Of a DNA stretch of 64,000 nucleotides, positions 10,781 through 22,600 are shown in pieces; within the stretch, counting starts at the first letter, position 1; each line of letters begins with the position of its first letter. Under the pieces are notes generated by a model. That model saw only the letters and a list, made by a program, of their open reading frames with translations, did no database searches and was not told the origin of the DNA. A program made the position numbers and the translations under genes. The DNA comes from Epithemia pelagica. Its lineage: Eukaryota > Bacillariophyta > Bacillariophyceae > Surirellales > Surirellaceae. Location: positions 2,542,001-2,606,000 of the forward strand of contig OX337229.1 in the NCBI GenBank assembly GCA_946965045.2, in the 5' to 3' direction.

Positions 10781-13345
10781 TTACTGCGGCTCTGCGGTCA
10801 TTACCACTTTGGACTCTCGTACGGATAGGAATCCAAACTGAGGTTCGGAATTTTCGGCTTGAATGGCTGTCAAGGCAATCGTGTACACAATATCTTCGAC
10901 GAGAGCGCCACGAGAAAGATCATTGACGGGACGACGCAATCCCTGGAGCATGGGACCTACTGCGGCACAATGGGCGGTGCGTTGGACGGCCTTGTATGTG
11001 GTATTTCCCGTATTGAGATCTGGAAAGATCAACACTGTGGCACGACCAGCGACTTTGGAATCTGGCGCTTTCGTCCGAGCTACTTCCATTGTTGTGGCGG
11101 CATCATATTGCATGGGTCCATCAATGAGTAGATCTGGACGACGTTCCTGGGCGAGACGAGTGGCCTCGCGTACCTTTTCCACATCACTTCCCTTGCCACT
11201 GGATCCAGTAGAGTAGGAGAGCATGGCAACTCGGGGTTCGATACCGAATGCCTCGGCCGATGCCGCACTCTGTACGGCAATGTCGGCAAGTTCATTGGCG
11301 TCGGGATCTGGGTTAATGGCACAATCACCATAAATCAAAACCTGGTCAGGCAAGCACATGAAGAAAATGGAGGAAATAATACTGGCATCGGGGCGAGTTT
11401 TGATGAGTTGGAGGGCCGGACGAACCGTATTGGAAGTGGAATGACTCGCTCCGGAAACCAGGCCATCCACCTCTCCCTGCGACAACATCATGGTCGCCAA
11501 AACAGAAATGTCTTCCAACTGAGCCAAAGCAAGAGGAGCAGTCATGCCCTTGTTCTTACGCAGCTCCACCATGGGCTGAACATACTTTTTCCGGAACTCA
11601 AGAGATGGGTCAATCACCTTTAAATTTTCTGGAATCTTGATACCTGCAGTCAATACGAAAGAGAAAAGGATAGACAATGAGAATCGCCAAACCTACATTC
11701 AAGCCATTGTACACCATTCGGACCATACGCTTACCATGAGCATCGGCGAGACGATGGATTTCCACCGGATTCCCGAGCAATACGCAAGTTGCCAGTTCCT
11801 TGTCATGCGAAATGACGGCTGCCTTGATGACACGAATATCTTCTCCTTCCGGCAAGAGGATACGTCGCCGTAAGGCCCGCGACCGTTCCACCAAACTATG
11901 TTGAAATGCCGCTGGAGATAATCGAGGATGATGAGGAATGGTAATGCGTTTGGAAATGACAGTCATGTGAATCTTTTCGGCAATGGCTTGCATGACCATT
12001 TGAATCCGACCAACATCGGTTACGGGAACTTGTTTGTCAATGGACGCGGCCATGGTGGCTGCAACATAGGAATCGGCTTGTACGGAAAGGAGGGGCAAGC
12101 CTGTTTCAAAGGCACGTTCGCACAATTTCATTACATTGGGGTCCGGTGAAATATCACCTGACAGAACCAGTCCGGCAATGGCAACACCATTCAGTGCCGC
12201 CATACAAACAGCGAACATGATATCGTGTCTCTGTTGAAAAATAGAAAAAAGCGGCAAATTCAGTCAGCTGCAAAGTATTACGAGATCAGATGTTATGAAA
12301 CAGTTCAAACCGTAACGTACATCTCCGGGTGTAATGACCAATGTGTTGGGCATTAAGGTATTGATCATGTTGCTGACACTCCGAGCAACAATTCGGACTT
12401 CCTGGATCCTGCGATGGTGCATTTCACCTTCAAGCAGGACCTTGGCCTGCAAGTGATCGACCACATCGCAGGTTCGTGGACTGAGTAATTCACGATCAAA
12501 GGGAATGGCACCCAACAAGGAAAACTTTTCATGGTCAAACACACGACACTGTTGTTCCAAATCTTGAACCGTCAAGGGTTCCGTGGGGATCACAGAGGAG
12601 GTTCGTGAACCACCACCAAACATGTCCAATGCCGGAGAAGTGGATCCACAGGGTGCATTGAGTTTGTTGACAATGCATCCCAACACGCGAGGATCTTCAA
12701 TCCCCCATAGGCATGTGCGACGTGTTCGATCCGATCGTTCAAATCGGCAAGGACATTGTCATTGCTGCTGCTCGTACTGGGAGCCGCCACAATAATGACT
12801 TCGGCATCCAAGGCACGGACAATGGAATGATTCAAGGCATCCAAATCGGGACGATCCGGTGTCGCTTGAATGCCCTCCACGACAAAGACTGAAGCGTCTT
12901 CCAACAAATTGGAATGGAAATTGTCAACAATTTTTTCAAGCAAGGCGGCGTCATTCTCGGAACGTAGCAACTGTTCTGCTTCCGCCCAGGAAATCGGATC
13001 GACAAGATATTCCAAATCATGACCTCCCATCATTCCTGCTTGGAGCAAGAGCACAGATCGGTCTTGTACAGTGGGTGTGGACGATGACGACGACGACGAC
13101 GAACCATTCTTCTTGTCGGAACCGTTGGTACTACCATTGCTGCCATCGGCAGGCGTGGCAATGGGTTTGAAGAAAATGGCTGGAATTCCATTTTGGTCGA
13201 GTGCCCGCATGAATCCGAGAGCCACCGATGTGAGACCCACATCGAGACCGCTGGGTGCCAAATACAAGACATGTCGAGAACGGGTCAACAACGAGGACAA
13301 GCTCGTTGTCGATTGCGAGTGTTCGGTTGTTTCAGAGCGTTTCAT
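10781..13345 (-). CDS. pta: Phosphate acetyltransferase (bacterial-type long Pta), with an apparent frameshift
   Basis: Converts acetyl-CoA and phosphate to acetyl phosphate and CoA. The three-part order of long bacterial Pta is visible. First comes an N-terminal P-loop-like domain ([18 protein letters not shown], then FFKPIATP). A DRTGG-type regulatory domain follows. The catalytic PTA_PTB domain then has [38 protein letters not shown], and [14 protein letters not shown]-like sequence near the end. There are three exons: 13345-12321, 12230-11735 and 11643-10781, with introns of 90 and 91 nt. Exon 1 contains a G5 run (C5 at 12702-12706) where one missing base shifts the frame. With one more G, AHAYGG runs into the [13 protein letters not shown] block and the protein is about 794 residues. 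A Ser-run insertion lengthens the N-terminal domain. Upstream in-frame codons leave the start uncertain. Confidence 0.88.
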
Positions 13346-14875
13346 TAACCCAAACACGGACACGCGAATAGAATTAGAAAGGCTGCAGAGTGGAGAGAGG
13401 AGGTGAACAAAAGGAACGATAATGAATGGGTTACATTTGATTTTATGAGAAGGCGAAAAGGCACCCAAAAGCCACAAACGACATCTGCGATACGAGAATG
13501 CCGAATGCCAGTCATGAAAAACACATGAGGCACGTTTCTGTCCACCTGTAAGTCTTATTTTCTATTCCTTGTATCAGAGAAACAGGAAGAAAAGTTCCTA
13601 CGATAAAACCTTCTCTTACATGATCCGGAGTGACGCATAAAGCGCGACCAAGAAGATTCTGCCACATTCCGATTCGGAAGCGTTGGTGGTTGGTGTGCAG
13701 TCATGAGTTCGCATTTTGTGGGGTTAAGGGAGGACTGTGATCTAAAAAGTACAAGCGAAACATCAATGCGAAGGCCGGAGAATTGTTCTGATTCTTCTTC
13801 GCCTCAGTTCCAACCGCGTTTGGATCATCAATCGATCGCACATCTCATTCCTTGCACAATCCTGGGACCATGGGACCATGCGACCGTCGACCGTTGTGCC
13901 GGAGACTCGATCGATGACAATGAGATATCGCTATGATGCTATTGGATAGAGAAGCTCTTCTGAAAGTAGGTTTCCATCATTAGGGAGCAAATCCTTGACC
14001 GCCCTAAAACACACAACGTAGTGTCCGTCAAACATGTCCAAATGCTCTTCTTCTACAAACCAAGTAATACTGATGGCAACATGGAGGGCGTTGTGGCATG
14101 TCAAACTCAAGAGCTTTCGCTTTCTGTGTCCCTTTCCGCTCCGCGCTCATTTGAGGAAAGGTAGGCAATAGGGGACCTCTAGACCGCGTATGGTGTACAA
14201 TGATATCAACAGGACTCCAAGAAAGGATGGAACTGGGTCTGGGTGGATACTCGGCTTCACGTTACTACCTAGAGAGCCTAGCTAGAGCATAACTCTAGAG
14301 GTATTACTCCTAGCTACTAGAACTATACTACAATCTAAGAATTTATCGTCTTGGTGGCGTCCAATCAAACAGAAACACGACATTTTTCTGTATAATCGAC
14401 AATAAATGAATAAAAAAATCGTCGTCGGGCTTATAGATCCTCTCTAGCTAGAGTAGTAAGGTGATTAGTTAGACAAAGGATGGAACTCGTCCACCTCGCG
14501 TGCTGAGTGCTGAGCATGTCTCCTTACTCCTTACATACTTTTCTACACTCTGGCGCTGATCCTGATCGCTGGGAAGCTGGTAAGACCTAATGATCACTGC
14601 TGATTAACGACAAAGTCTCTATTTAGATTTCTGTTGCGCGTTGGGCGCAACGCGCAACTTGCATCGGGCGCAATTGGGGCACTCTGAGATTGAGAATTGA
14701 GATGCCTTCCATTGCAAACATTGCGCTGGGTTAAAATAACAGCAATAGAACATCGACCAATTGTCCATTGTCCTTCTCACCGTTCGCTTGCTCCATCAAC
14801 CAGCACACTTGTCTCAACTGCCGGGCTATCCTTTCGTGCCACATGATTGTGTCACCTTCTCCTGGAAGTTTGACA
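13346..14875. other. Divergent intergenic region, no supported gene
   Basis: About 1.5 kb between the pta start and the cyclase start. A 77-codon ORF at 13703-13936 lacks coding character. Around 14270-14470 there are repeated CTAGCTAGAG-like and TACTCC-like motifs in both orientations. Otherwise nothing was recognised. Confidence 0.4.
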
Positions 14876-17222
14876 ATGAATGTCATTGAGGAAGAGGATC
14901 CTCATGTAGCAGATGATGAATCTTCGGCCTTGGATTCGGAGACCAACGGACGAGGTCTCGACCCGCCCGTGATCGACGAGGACCAACGTGAGCTCAAACG
15001 AAATGCGGTGAGAACGGGGATCGTGGCTGTCATTGTGATTTTACTGGGAGCCGCAACCAGTGTTTCCTTCCTCTATCTCGGAATTAGTAATGCCCGAGAT
15101 GACGAACAAGACAGTTTTGAACGCCGCGCCAGTGATTTAAGCAAAGAAATTGGATCTACGCTACGAGATTACGAAATGGCGGCGGCTTGGATTCATGAAA
15201 CGTGCCGCAACTGGAGAGAAGGAAATTTTACCAGAAAAGATTTCCATGTCCTTTACAATTACCTGGAGAAATCGTCCCGACTGGAATTTTATGTGGCCGA
15301 GTGGGTACCCAACATTTCGCACGCTGAACGGCCGGCATTAGAACAAGAAATGGCTGCCTATTGGGCCAATGATCCACTGGTTGACTACCAGGGTTTTGTG
15401 GGTGCAGAACCAAACAAAACAGATCCTAACAAGACCATTATTGATTCGAGATCGGAACAACCATTTTATTTTCCCATACAGTTTCTTGAACCGGTGGAGA
15501 ATATGGGCACTGGAACGCACCTGGACCTCTATAGCTTACCATATGAAAGGGTGGCCATTGACCGAGCCCTTACCGAATTTGTTCCAGTCTTGACGGAACG
15601 ATTCAAAATCGTTTCCAGAGAACCGGAGGGGTGGAGTGTGAGCTTGATGCATCCCGGAGTGGCACTGCCCAACGAGCTCTTCTCGAAACCTCGTGATTTG
15701 GCTCTCATGTTTATTGAAATAAAAAATCTTTTGGAGAGAGCCGCCCGTTCTCAACGTGTTGGATTTGCCATTTATTTGTTTGATGCCACACAAACGCTTG
15801 TGGATGGATCTGAAGAAGCCTTTCTGGGGGGTATTGACATTGAGGTAATGGGGACAGATGCGCAGAACGTCACTGCTGAGAACAGGTTGACTTACCACGA
15901 GGATAATGTTACCATGGGGGATGTGGAAGATCGATCGAACTTGCTCTACGTTGACTCGATCACATTTGGAACAAGGACATGGAGCATTGCCGTCGTTCCC
16001 ATTGATGATAGTGAATATTCTCCCGATCTTACTTTTCCAATTCTCGCTGGGGTGATGATTTTTGCTGCGTCGGTTCTCCTTGTATGGATTTGGGTTATCA
16101 ACAACAGAAATCGTTCGAGGCAAGTTCACAAAATAATGAACGAGGCTGCGGCGGAATCCGCGATTGTATCAAGCTTGTACCCAGCGGGGGTTCGTGAGCG
16201 GTTAATCCAGTTAATGAGTCGAGGCACATCCGCTGGTATTCGCGACACAAACGCATCCAACAAGCACGATGCCTTCAAAAACGACGGCAATGAGACCAGG
16301 ACATTTATGGACCATTCGTCGGGTCTGGGAGGAACCGGCGGGGTGTGTCGCTCCGATCCGATTGCCGAACTATACCCGGCAACGACCGTAATGTATGTAT
16401 CCACCCAATCAATTGATTTGAGTCTGTCTCATTGCATTTTTTCCACTCATTCATTGGTTTTTGGATTATGCACTTTACAGGTTTGCTGACTTGGCGGGTT
16501 TTACAGGTTGGAGTGCTTCCAAAACACCGATTCAAGTGTTTCAACTTTTGGAAACCCTTTACGGTGCATTTGATAAACTTGCCGAGCGACGAAAGGTTTT
16601 CAAGGTAGAGACCATCGGTGATTGCTATGTCGCCGTGGCAGGAGTCCCTGAGCCCCAGCTTGAGCATGCCCCGATAATGGCTCGGTTTGCCAGGGACTGT
16701 ATGACCAAAATGCATGAATTATTGGCTGTTCTTGCTGATTCGTTGGGAGAAGACACCCTCCAGTTAGAGCTTCGAATCGGATTGCACTCTGGTCCAGTGA
16801 CTGGTGGTGTTCTTCGCGGTCAGAGATCCCGTTTTCAACTCTTTGGTGACACAATGAATACGGCATCCCGAATTGAAAGCACTGGAGCGAAGGGTCGCAT
16901 TCATGTTTCTAACGAAACCGCAGAAGAACTCGTTGCACGAGGGAAAGGTCATCTTCTGATTCCCCGCAAAGAGAAAATCACGGCGAGGGGAAACGGCGAA
17001 ATGCAGACCTACTGGGTTCAATTCCAGTCTTGTCAGAGCACTACCAGGGCCTTTTCGGTATCATCGTGCGATGGTATCTCTGGGAGCTCTCCAGACGACC
17101 AGCTCGGTTACCTATTGCAACTGTCCAGAGACGGTGTTCCTGGGATTCGTCGAAATTCTGACCCGAATTTGAGCGTGCGTTGGCCATCATTCGAACGAAG
17201 TGACAACAGTGACAACTTTTGA
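14876..17222 (+). CDS. CHASE-domain receptor-type class III nucleotide cyclase
   Basis: Two exons, 14876-16392 and 16481-17222, about 752 residues. The 88-nt intron has donor GTATGT and acceptor TTTACAG, and splicing creates the cyclase start TTVMFADLAGFTGW. Order: acidic N-tail, TM1 (VIVILLGAATSVSFLYLGI), an extracellular CHASE-like domain with AEWVPNISHAER and FYFPIQFLEP, TM2 (LAGVMIFAASVLLVWIWV), a linker, then the catalytic domain. The first metal Asp is in FADLAGF. FKVETIGD carries the guanylate-type Glu, and GDTMNTASRIES carries the transition-state Asn and Arg. The second specificity position (FQLFGDT) has Gln instead of the usual Cys (GC) or Asp (AC), so cGMP versus cAMP is unclear. 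ATG 14843 is an alternative start; 14876 has A at -3. Confidence 0.85.
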
Positions 17223-17392
17223 TTACAGTTTTTCTATTCATTTTATTTAAACATTTTTGCTTTGTTGTTGTCCAAATTCATTTCTTCTAGAATAGTCTGT
17301 CAGTTGTTCACACAAAGAATCATGAACTGAATATGGTATACTCGTCCCTCTTTGGGTGATTGATTTTAGATGAATGCACTCCAACGCGAAGT

Positions 17393-19271
17393 TTAGGCAG
17401 CATCACTGTCGCCCTTGTCATTCACCAACTGTTTGATTTCAGATTCCAAAAAGTTCTTGAAGATATCAGGGTCTTCCACAGTTGGCGTTACTTTGTACTC
17501 CTCGCCATTGGCAATCTTTGACATGGTACCTCGTAGAATCTTTCCGGAGCGGGTTTTGGGCAGCGCCTTGACAGCCTTGACTTTTTTGAAAGACGCCACT
17601 GGACCCAGTTCCTTTCGCACTAGGTCAACAAGTTCTTTTCGCAATCGCGATTCATCAATGGTACTCGTCTTGTTAAGGACAACCAAACCAACGGGAACTT
17701 CCCCCTTGATCGCATCTTTCACAGGAAACACGGCACAGTCAGCGACATCCTCGTGACTCACAAGTATTTCCTCCATCGTACCAGTGCTTAATCGATGACC
17801 AGCTGTATTGATGACATCGTCCACCCGGCCAACAATGTGAATGTATCCATCTTTGTCAAAGTATGCCGCATCCGATGTATCGTAATATCCCGGAAATTTG
17901 GTCATATAGGACTTTCTATAGCGTTCATCGTTTTGGTAGAGCGTGCTAAGACAGCCAGGAGGAAGAGGAAGCTTTAACACCAAACTTCCCAACTCATCTG
18001 ACGTTGTGATTTCTTTGCCTTCTCCATTTAAGATGCAAGCATTGTATCCCGGGGCAGGGGCCGTACATGCACCATAATGTGCGGGAAGCCGTCCTAATCC
18101 GACTGCATTGCCTATTGCAGGACTCGCCAACTCAGTTTACCACCAGTGATCAATTGGTTCCTGAGCGTCACCATAGTGTCGCAAAATATGCTGGCAGTAT
18201 TTCAGGGTGTCGGGATCAGAGTGTTCTCCTGCCAGGAAAAGCGATCGCAAAGAACTCAAATCGTACTTGTCTGCAAAATGGCCAGACGGATCTGCCTGTT
18301 TGATAGCTCGGAACGCAGTTGGTGCCGCAAAAAATGTTTTGACCGAGTCTGACGAAATACATGACAACATGGTAACAAAGGAATGAGGACACGCAATGGT
18401 TTAAAGCAGAGAAACACCGAACAACCTAAAAAGAGTTCCTTACATTCTTCAATGACACGCCAGAAAGCACCGGCATCGGGTGTTCCTACTGGTTTCCCTT
18501 CGTACAACACTGCTGCGCATCCTTGCAACAAAGGAGCGCATACCGCCATATGTCCAACAGCCCATCCAATGTCACTGGACGACCAATACACTTCACCGGG
18601 ACGTGTGTCGTAGAATCGACCCATGGAATACTTGTTCGAGACTGCCCAACCACCCGTGTCAATCACGACGCCCTTGCGCTTCCCCGTTGTTCCTGATGTG
18701 TACAAGATATGATGGTAATGGGACGAGGGCAAAGGTACGGCGTCCGCCACGGGTTTACTAAGGTGCTGTGCCATCACCTGGCCATATTCCAAGTCTTTTG
18801 GACCCATCTCACCCCGTTGCACATTGTCGCGTTGCACGATGACGGTATGGTTTACTTTGTGTTCGGTCAACTTCAGTGCTTCATCCAATAAGGGCTTGTA
18901 AGGAACGATACGGTTGGGTTCCACTCCTGCCGAGGCCGTGAGAATGACTTTGGGTCGACAGTCGGATATACGACTCGCTAGCTCCTTGGCAGCAAAACCA
19001 CCGAAAACGACCGAGTGAATAGCTCCAATGCGACTACAGGCCTGCATGGCAATGACAGCTTCAGGGATCATGGGCATATATATAACAACACGGTCACCAG
19101 CTTCTACTTCCAGTTCATTCAAGACATGGGTCAAGCTGGACACTTCATTCAAGAGTTCGTTGTATGTGTATCGTTCCTTTACCCCTGTCACGGGGGAATC
19201 GTAAATCAAGGCGTCTTGGCTACCTCGTCCATCTTTTACGTGAACATCTAAACAATTGTAGGACAGATTAA
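17393..19271 (-). pseudogene. Propionyl-CoA synthetase (PrpE/ACSS3 type) copy 1, C-terminal part, disrupted
   Basis: This is the part of copy 1 downstream of the transposon. It resumes at LSYNCLDVHVKDG and continues through VVIYMPMIPEAVIAM, VVFGGFAAKELAS, LYTSGTTGKRKGVV and SDIGWAVGHMAV. A 96-nt intron (18444-18349) follows, at the same position as in copies 2 and 3. The end includes the catalytic-Lys block KTRSGKILRGTMSKIANG. After DHWW the Gln codon of the other copies is TAA (18139-18137), a nonsense change in the ligase core, followed by ELASPAIGN where they have ELGGPAMGN. Transposon insertion plus an in-frame stop make this a pseudogene. Its N-terminal part lies at 24182-24633. It is convergent with the cyclase, 170 bp apart. 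Confidence 0.88.
19268..19271. repeat. TTAA target-site duplication, left
   Basis: TTAA directly outside the left terminal repeat of the piggyBac-like element. It is matched by TTAA at 24182-24185. Keeping a single copy rejoins the synthetase frame exactly. Confidence 0.92.
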
Positions 19272-19283
19272 CGCCAATCGTAA
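19272..19283 (+). repeat. Terminal inverted repeat, left, of the piggyBac-like element
   Basis: CGCCAATCGTAA, the exact reverse complement of 24170-24181 at the other end. Confidence 0.92.
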
Positions 19284-19285
19284 GC

Positions 19286-19337
19286 GAGCAGCGTATACGC
19301 TACTCCCATATATGGGAGCAGCGTATACGCTACTCCC
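19286..19337. repeat. Subterminal palindromic direct repeats of the piggyBac-like element
   Basis: A 22-bp unit beginning GAGCAGCGTATACGC occurs twice, at 19286-19307 and 19316-19337, with an 8-bp spacer. Each copy contains the palindrome AGCGTATACGCT, and the junction forms a second palindrome (CTCCCATATATGGGAG). The right end carries a diverged single copy. These are plausible transposase-binding sites. Confidence 0.75.
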
Positions 19338-19636
19338 TTAACTTTCACTTGGTATAACTTCCTGAAACTTTAATTTCATGCAGATCTGACTTCATCGTTC
19401 GAAAGATCTTGGAATTCCGAACAACTTCATAAATGATAGTCTACAGTAAATACACAGTCAATAGCATGATATTTTGCTTTGAAAAATTGGCGATTTTCCT
19501 CATTTCTGTTCATTTCGATCATCCTTCGCCCATGGCCCAACTTTGTACTCTTATACATATCTACCATTTGGGCCGATCGTTGCAGGATTCTCCATTCCGA
19601 CGGTCCATATAGTGAAGAAGACGTCCACCAAATGCA

Positions 19637-22600
19637 ATGTCGTCTGCAGCTGTACCTGCGGAGAACGAGGACGAAGAGTCAGGACAACCGAATTTGTCGC
19701 AACCGCTCATCGAACCAGATATTGACCATGCCACCGAAGATACCGCCCAACTTCCCGAACAATCTGTTGGCAATGCCTTAGCAACAGAGGCAGCCTTTGG
19801 TGTTCCCCCCCAACCACCACCACCGTTTGAAGCAATCGCCAACAATACTGTCGCACCTCCACCCCGCAATTCGGAAGCAATGGATTCATCCACCAACGTT
19901 GCACCTACAACTACTACAACAACAGCAACACGCAGACATGGAACAGAATCGGGTTCCAACGTTGCCCGTCCGGGAGGCGTCGCTACCGAAACAACACAGA
20001 CACACGATCGTCCTCGACGTCCACCTGGCAACAACCACCAGCGATCGCAGTTTTCGTATGCCAAGCGCTTTCTTGTTGCTCCAGACGAATTTTGGATCCA
20101 TGATAACTTCTACCAAGATTTTCTACGGCGCTTTCGTCCAAATGAAACTGACAATCCTGTTCGTGTGGTCGGAAAAATCATGGAGTGCCCGTCAAAGAAA
20201 AATGGCAATGCTTATTCCATTATCTGGGACAACGGTACGATTAGTACTATGCAAGTCCCCCAGAACTGGATCAAGTCTCAATTCACATCAACGAAAACAG
20301 TGAAAGAGAGGCTTCGTCAGTACATTGAAGCATACAGGCCAAATGGTGAACCATCTGCAACACAACAGCAACAACAACAAAGTCAAGTTTCCGAGGCTCA
20401 TGGTGGCAGCAACAACGTCACACAGTCACCTGCACTACGACGATCGCCTCGACGCGGCAACACACAGTCACCTGCACTACGACGATCGCCTCGACGCGGC
20501 AACACACAGTCACCTGCACTACGACGATCGCCTCGACGCGGCAACACAGCAAGAGCACCACCACCACCTCCTCCCACAACAGAACGAGAACGAAGAAGAG
20601 ACGCCCTAAGGAATGCTAGCAATTCATCTTTGCGGCATTCCAATCGTCGGACACGATCCAATCCACCGTCCACTCAAGAGCGAGCACAGGGTCGAGCCAC
20701 TTTGATGACTGCCCCACGAGGTGAACCCTCTCCAGCAATGAATAACTCCGAGGCAGCAACTGGAGATGAAGATAACAATCACACTCCAATCAACCAAGTT
20801 GCCACACGTCTTTTTGGTACTTCCAATACAAGAGACTCGACAGGGACAACTGATACCGCGGCTCAACAACTTCAACCAAACAACAACTCCATAGAAATGG
20901 CTGCCATCCCTACTGTCACCACTCGTCGACAACAACAACAGCAAAATAACGCTAGAGCAAATGATGACATTGACGACAACGGATCTTCTTCAGATGAAGA
21001 TGCCGACGGTGGTTTTGAGCTGGACTTCAACGATACCGTGCAAAGGTCACAGAATCCATTGGATGATTATTGTCAAAGCGATGACAACGATTCTGCCCAA
21101 GACAATACACAACAAAATGATGGAGAATCAACAGACTCGGTTTCGGACGACGAAGACCCCAACAATTCAACAAATCTCAAAGTACTGATCGACAACTTGC
21201 ACTTTCACTACAAAGAGGTTGATGCGTCTACCAATATGTTGTCGTGGATTGGCAAGGAACGTCATAACAGGTCAATGTTTCGTGGAGAAGACGGTCTGAA
21301 AGCTGGAGTAGCGGATGAGTTCCATACTCCACTAGATTGTATCCGTGTTATTGGTGGATTGTCGAATTCATTGATTTCCGATATGGCTGCCGCAACTAAT
21401 CAGTACTTTCACCAGAAAATCCGTCCGCGTTTGATGGGGCGCCGAGGTTATTATCATTCCCAAAAATGGAAGGATGTCACGGCACAAGAAATGACGAGGT
21501 TCCTTGGCATCGTCCTAATGATGTCACTCCGGCCAGTGGATGGTGGAGGCTATGCCTCTTATTTTCAGACCTCAAACCGTATGTACAGTCTGGGAACTGC
21601 TCTTCCCTCTGTAGAGATTCTCGATAGTGAAGGATGGGCTTCGAGATACATGAGGTTGGCCAGATTCCGTCAGATAAGAGGAGCCTTTCACTTTGAGAAC
21701 AAAGGTGCTGCAAGGGGCGGTGACAAGTGCTACCAGCTTCGGAAACTCATTCAAGCTGTTAACGCTGCTTCCAAGAGATCATTTCGGATTCCTCAAGACT
21801 TGGCTTTTGATGAAGGTGGAATTGGCTGTCGCTCCCGGTACTGCCCTGTTAGGCAGTACAACAAGGACAAGCCGCAAAAATTTCGTGTAGACTTCTTCAT
21901 TCTCGCTTCTTCCAGGTCCTATGCAATTCTCCACCTTGACGTATATCAAGGAAAAAATGCTACGAACTCTTATATACGAGAGGAGGCCAAGAAACTTCCT
22001 ACGACGATGAAGGCTGTGGTAAACGCATGTTATGCGTTGGAGTTGCATAAGGAAACCAACGGATTCCGTCATTTGGCAATGGACAATAGATATGCAGCGC
22101 CCCAATTACTGGTTATTCTTCGTGATCGTCTGAAAATCCTCGCGACAGGTACAGTACGTTCAAACAGAGTTGGGTGGAACAAGAGACTGATGCAACTAAA
22201 GAAGACAAAAACTAACCGAGGAACAATCCACCTGGCACACGACGAAGTGAATGGAATCATCATTGGGCAATGGGTGGACTCGAAAGTGGTAAATTTTGCA
22301 TCGAGTTATGAAAATAATGGCAAAGGACAGGTAGAACGACAAGTTGGACCCAACAAAGAGGTATTCAATTGCCCTATGGTTCTCATTCGGTATCAAGAGA
22401 CAATGGGGGGGATAGATGAAGGGGACCAGATGCGACAACATTTTGGCGGTTTTGCCACCCATGGGCATTTCAAAAAGTGGTACAAGAAGACTGGTTTAGG
22501 CATAATGGATGTTATGCTTCTAAATGCCTACATCGGATGGAACATGTCCGCTGGAGACCGTGTCCGAGCTCGACGCACGAAGCTCACGCGGCATGCATTC

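Noticed and set aside
13703-13936. 77-codon ORF upstream of the cyclase
   Set aside because: No domain, no splice partner and composition like the surrounding intergenic DNA.
20421-20546. Regular direct repeats suggesting a CRISPR array
   Set aside because: The repeats are contiguous, without spacers, and in frame within the transposase; the genome is eukaryotic.
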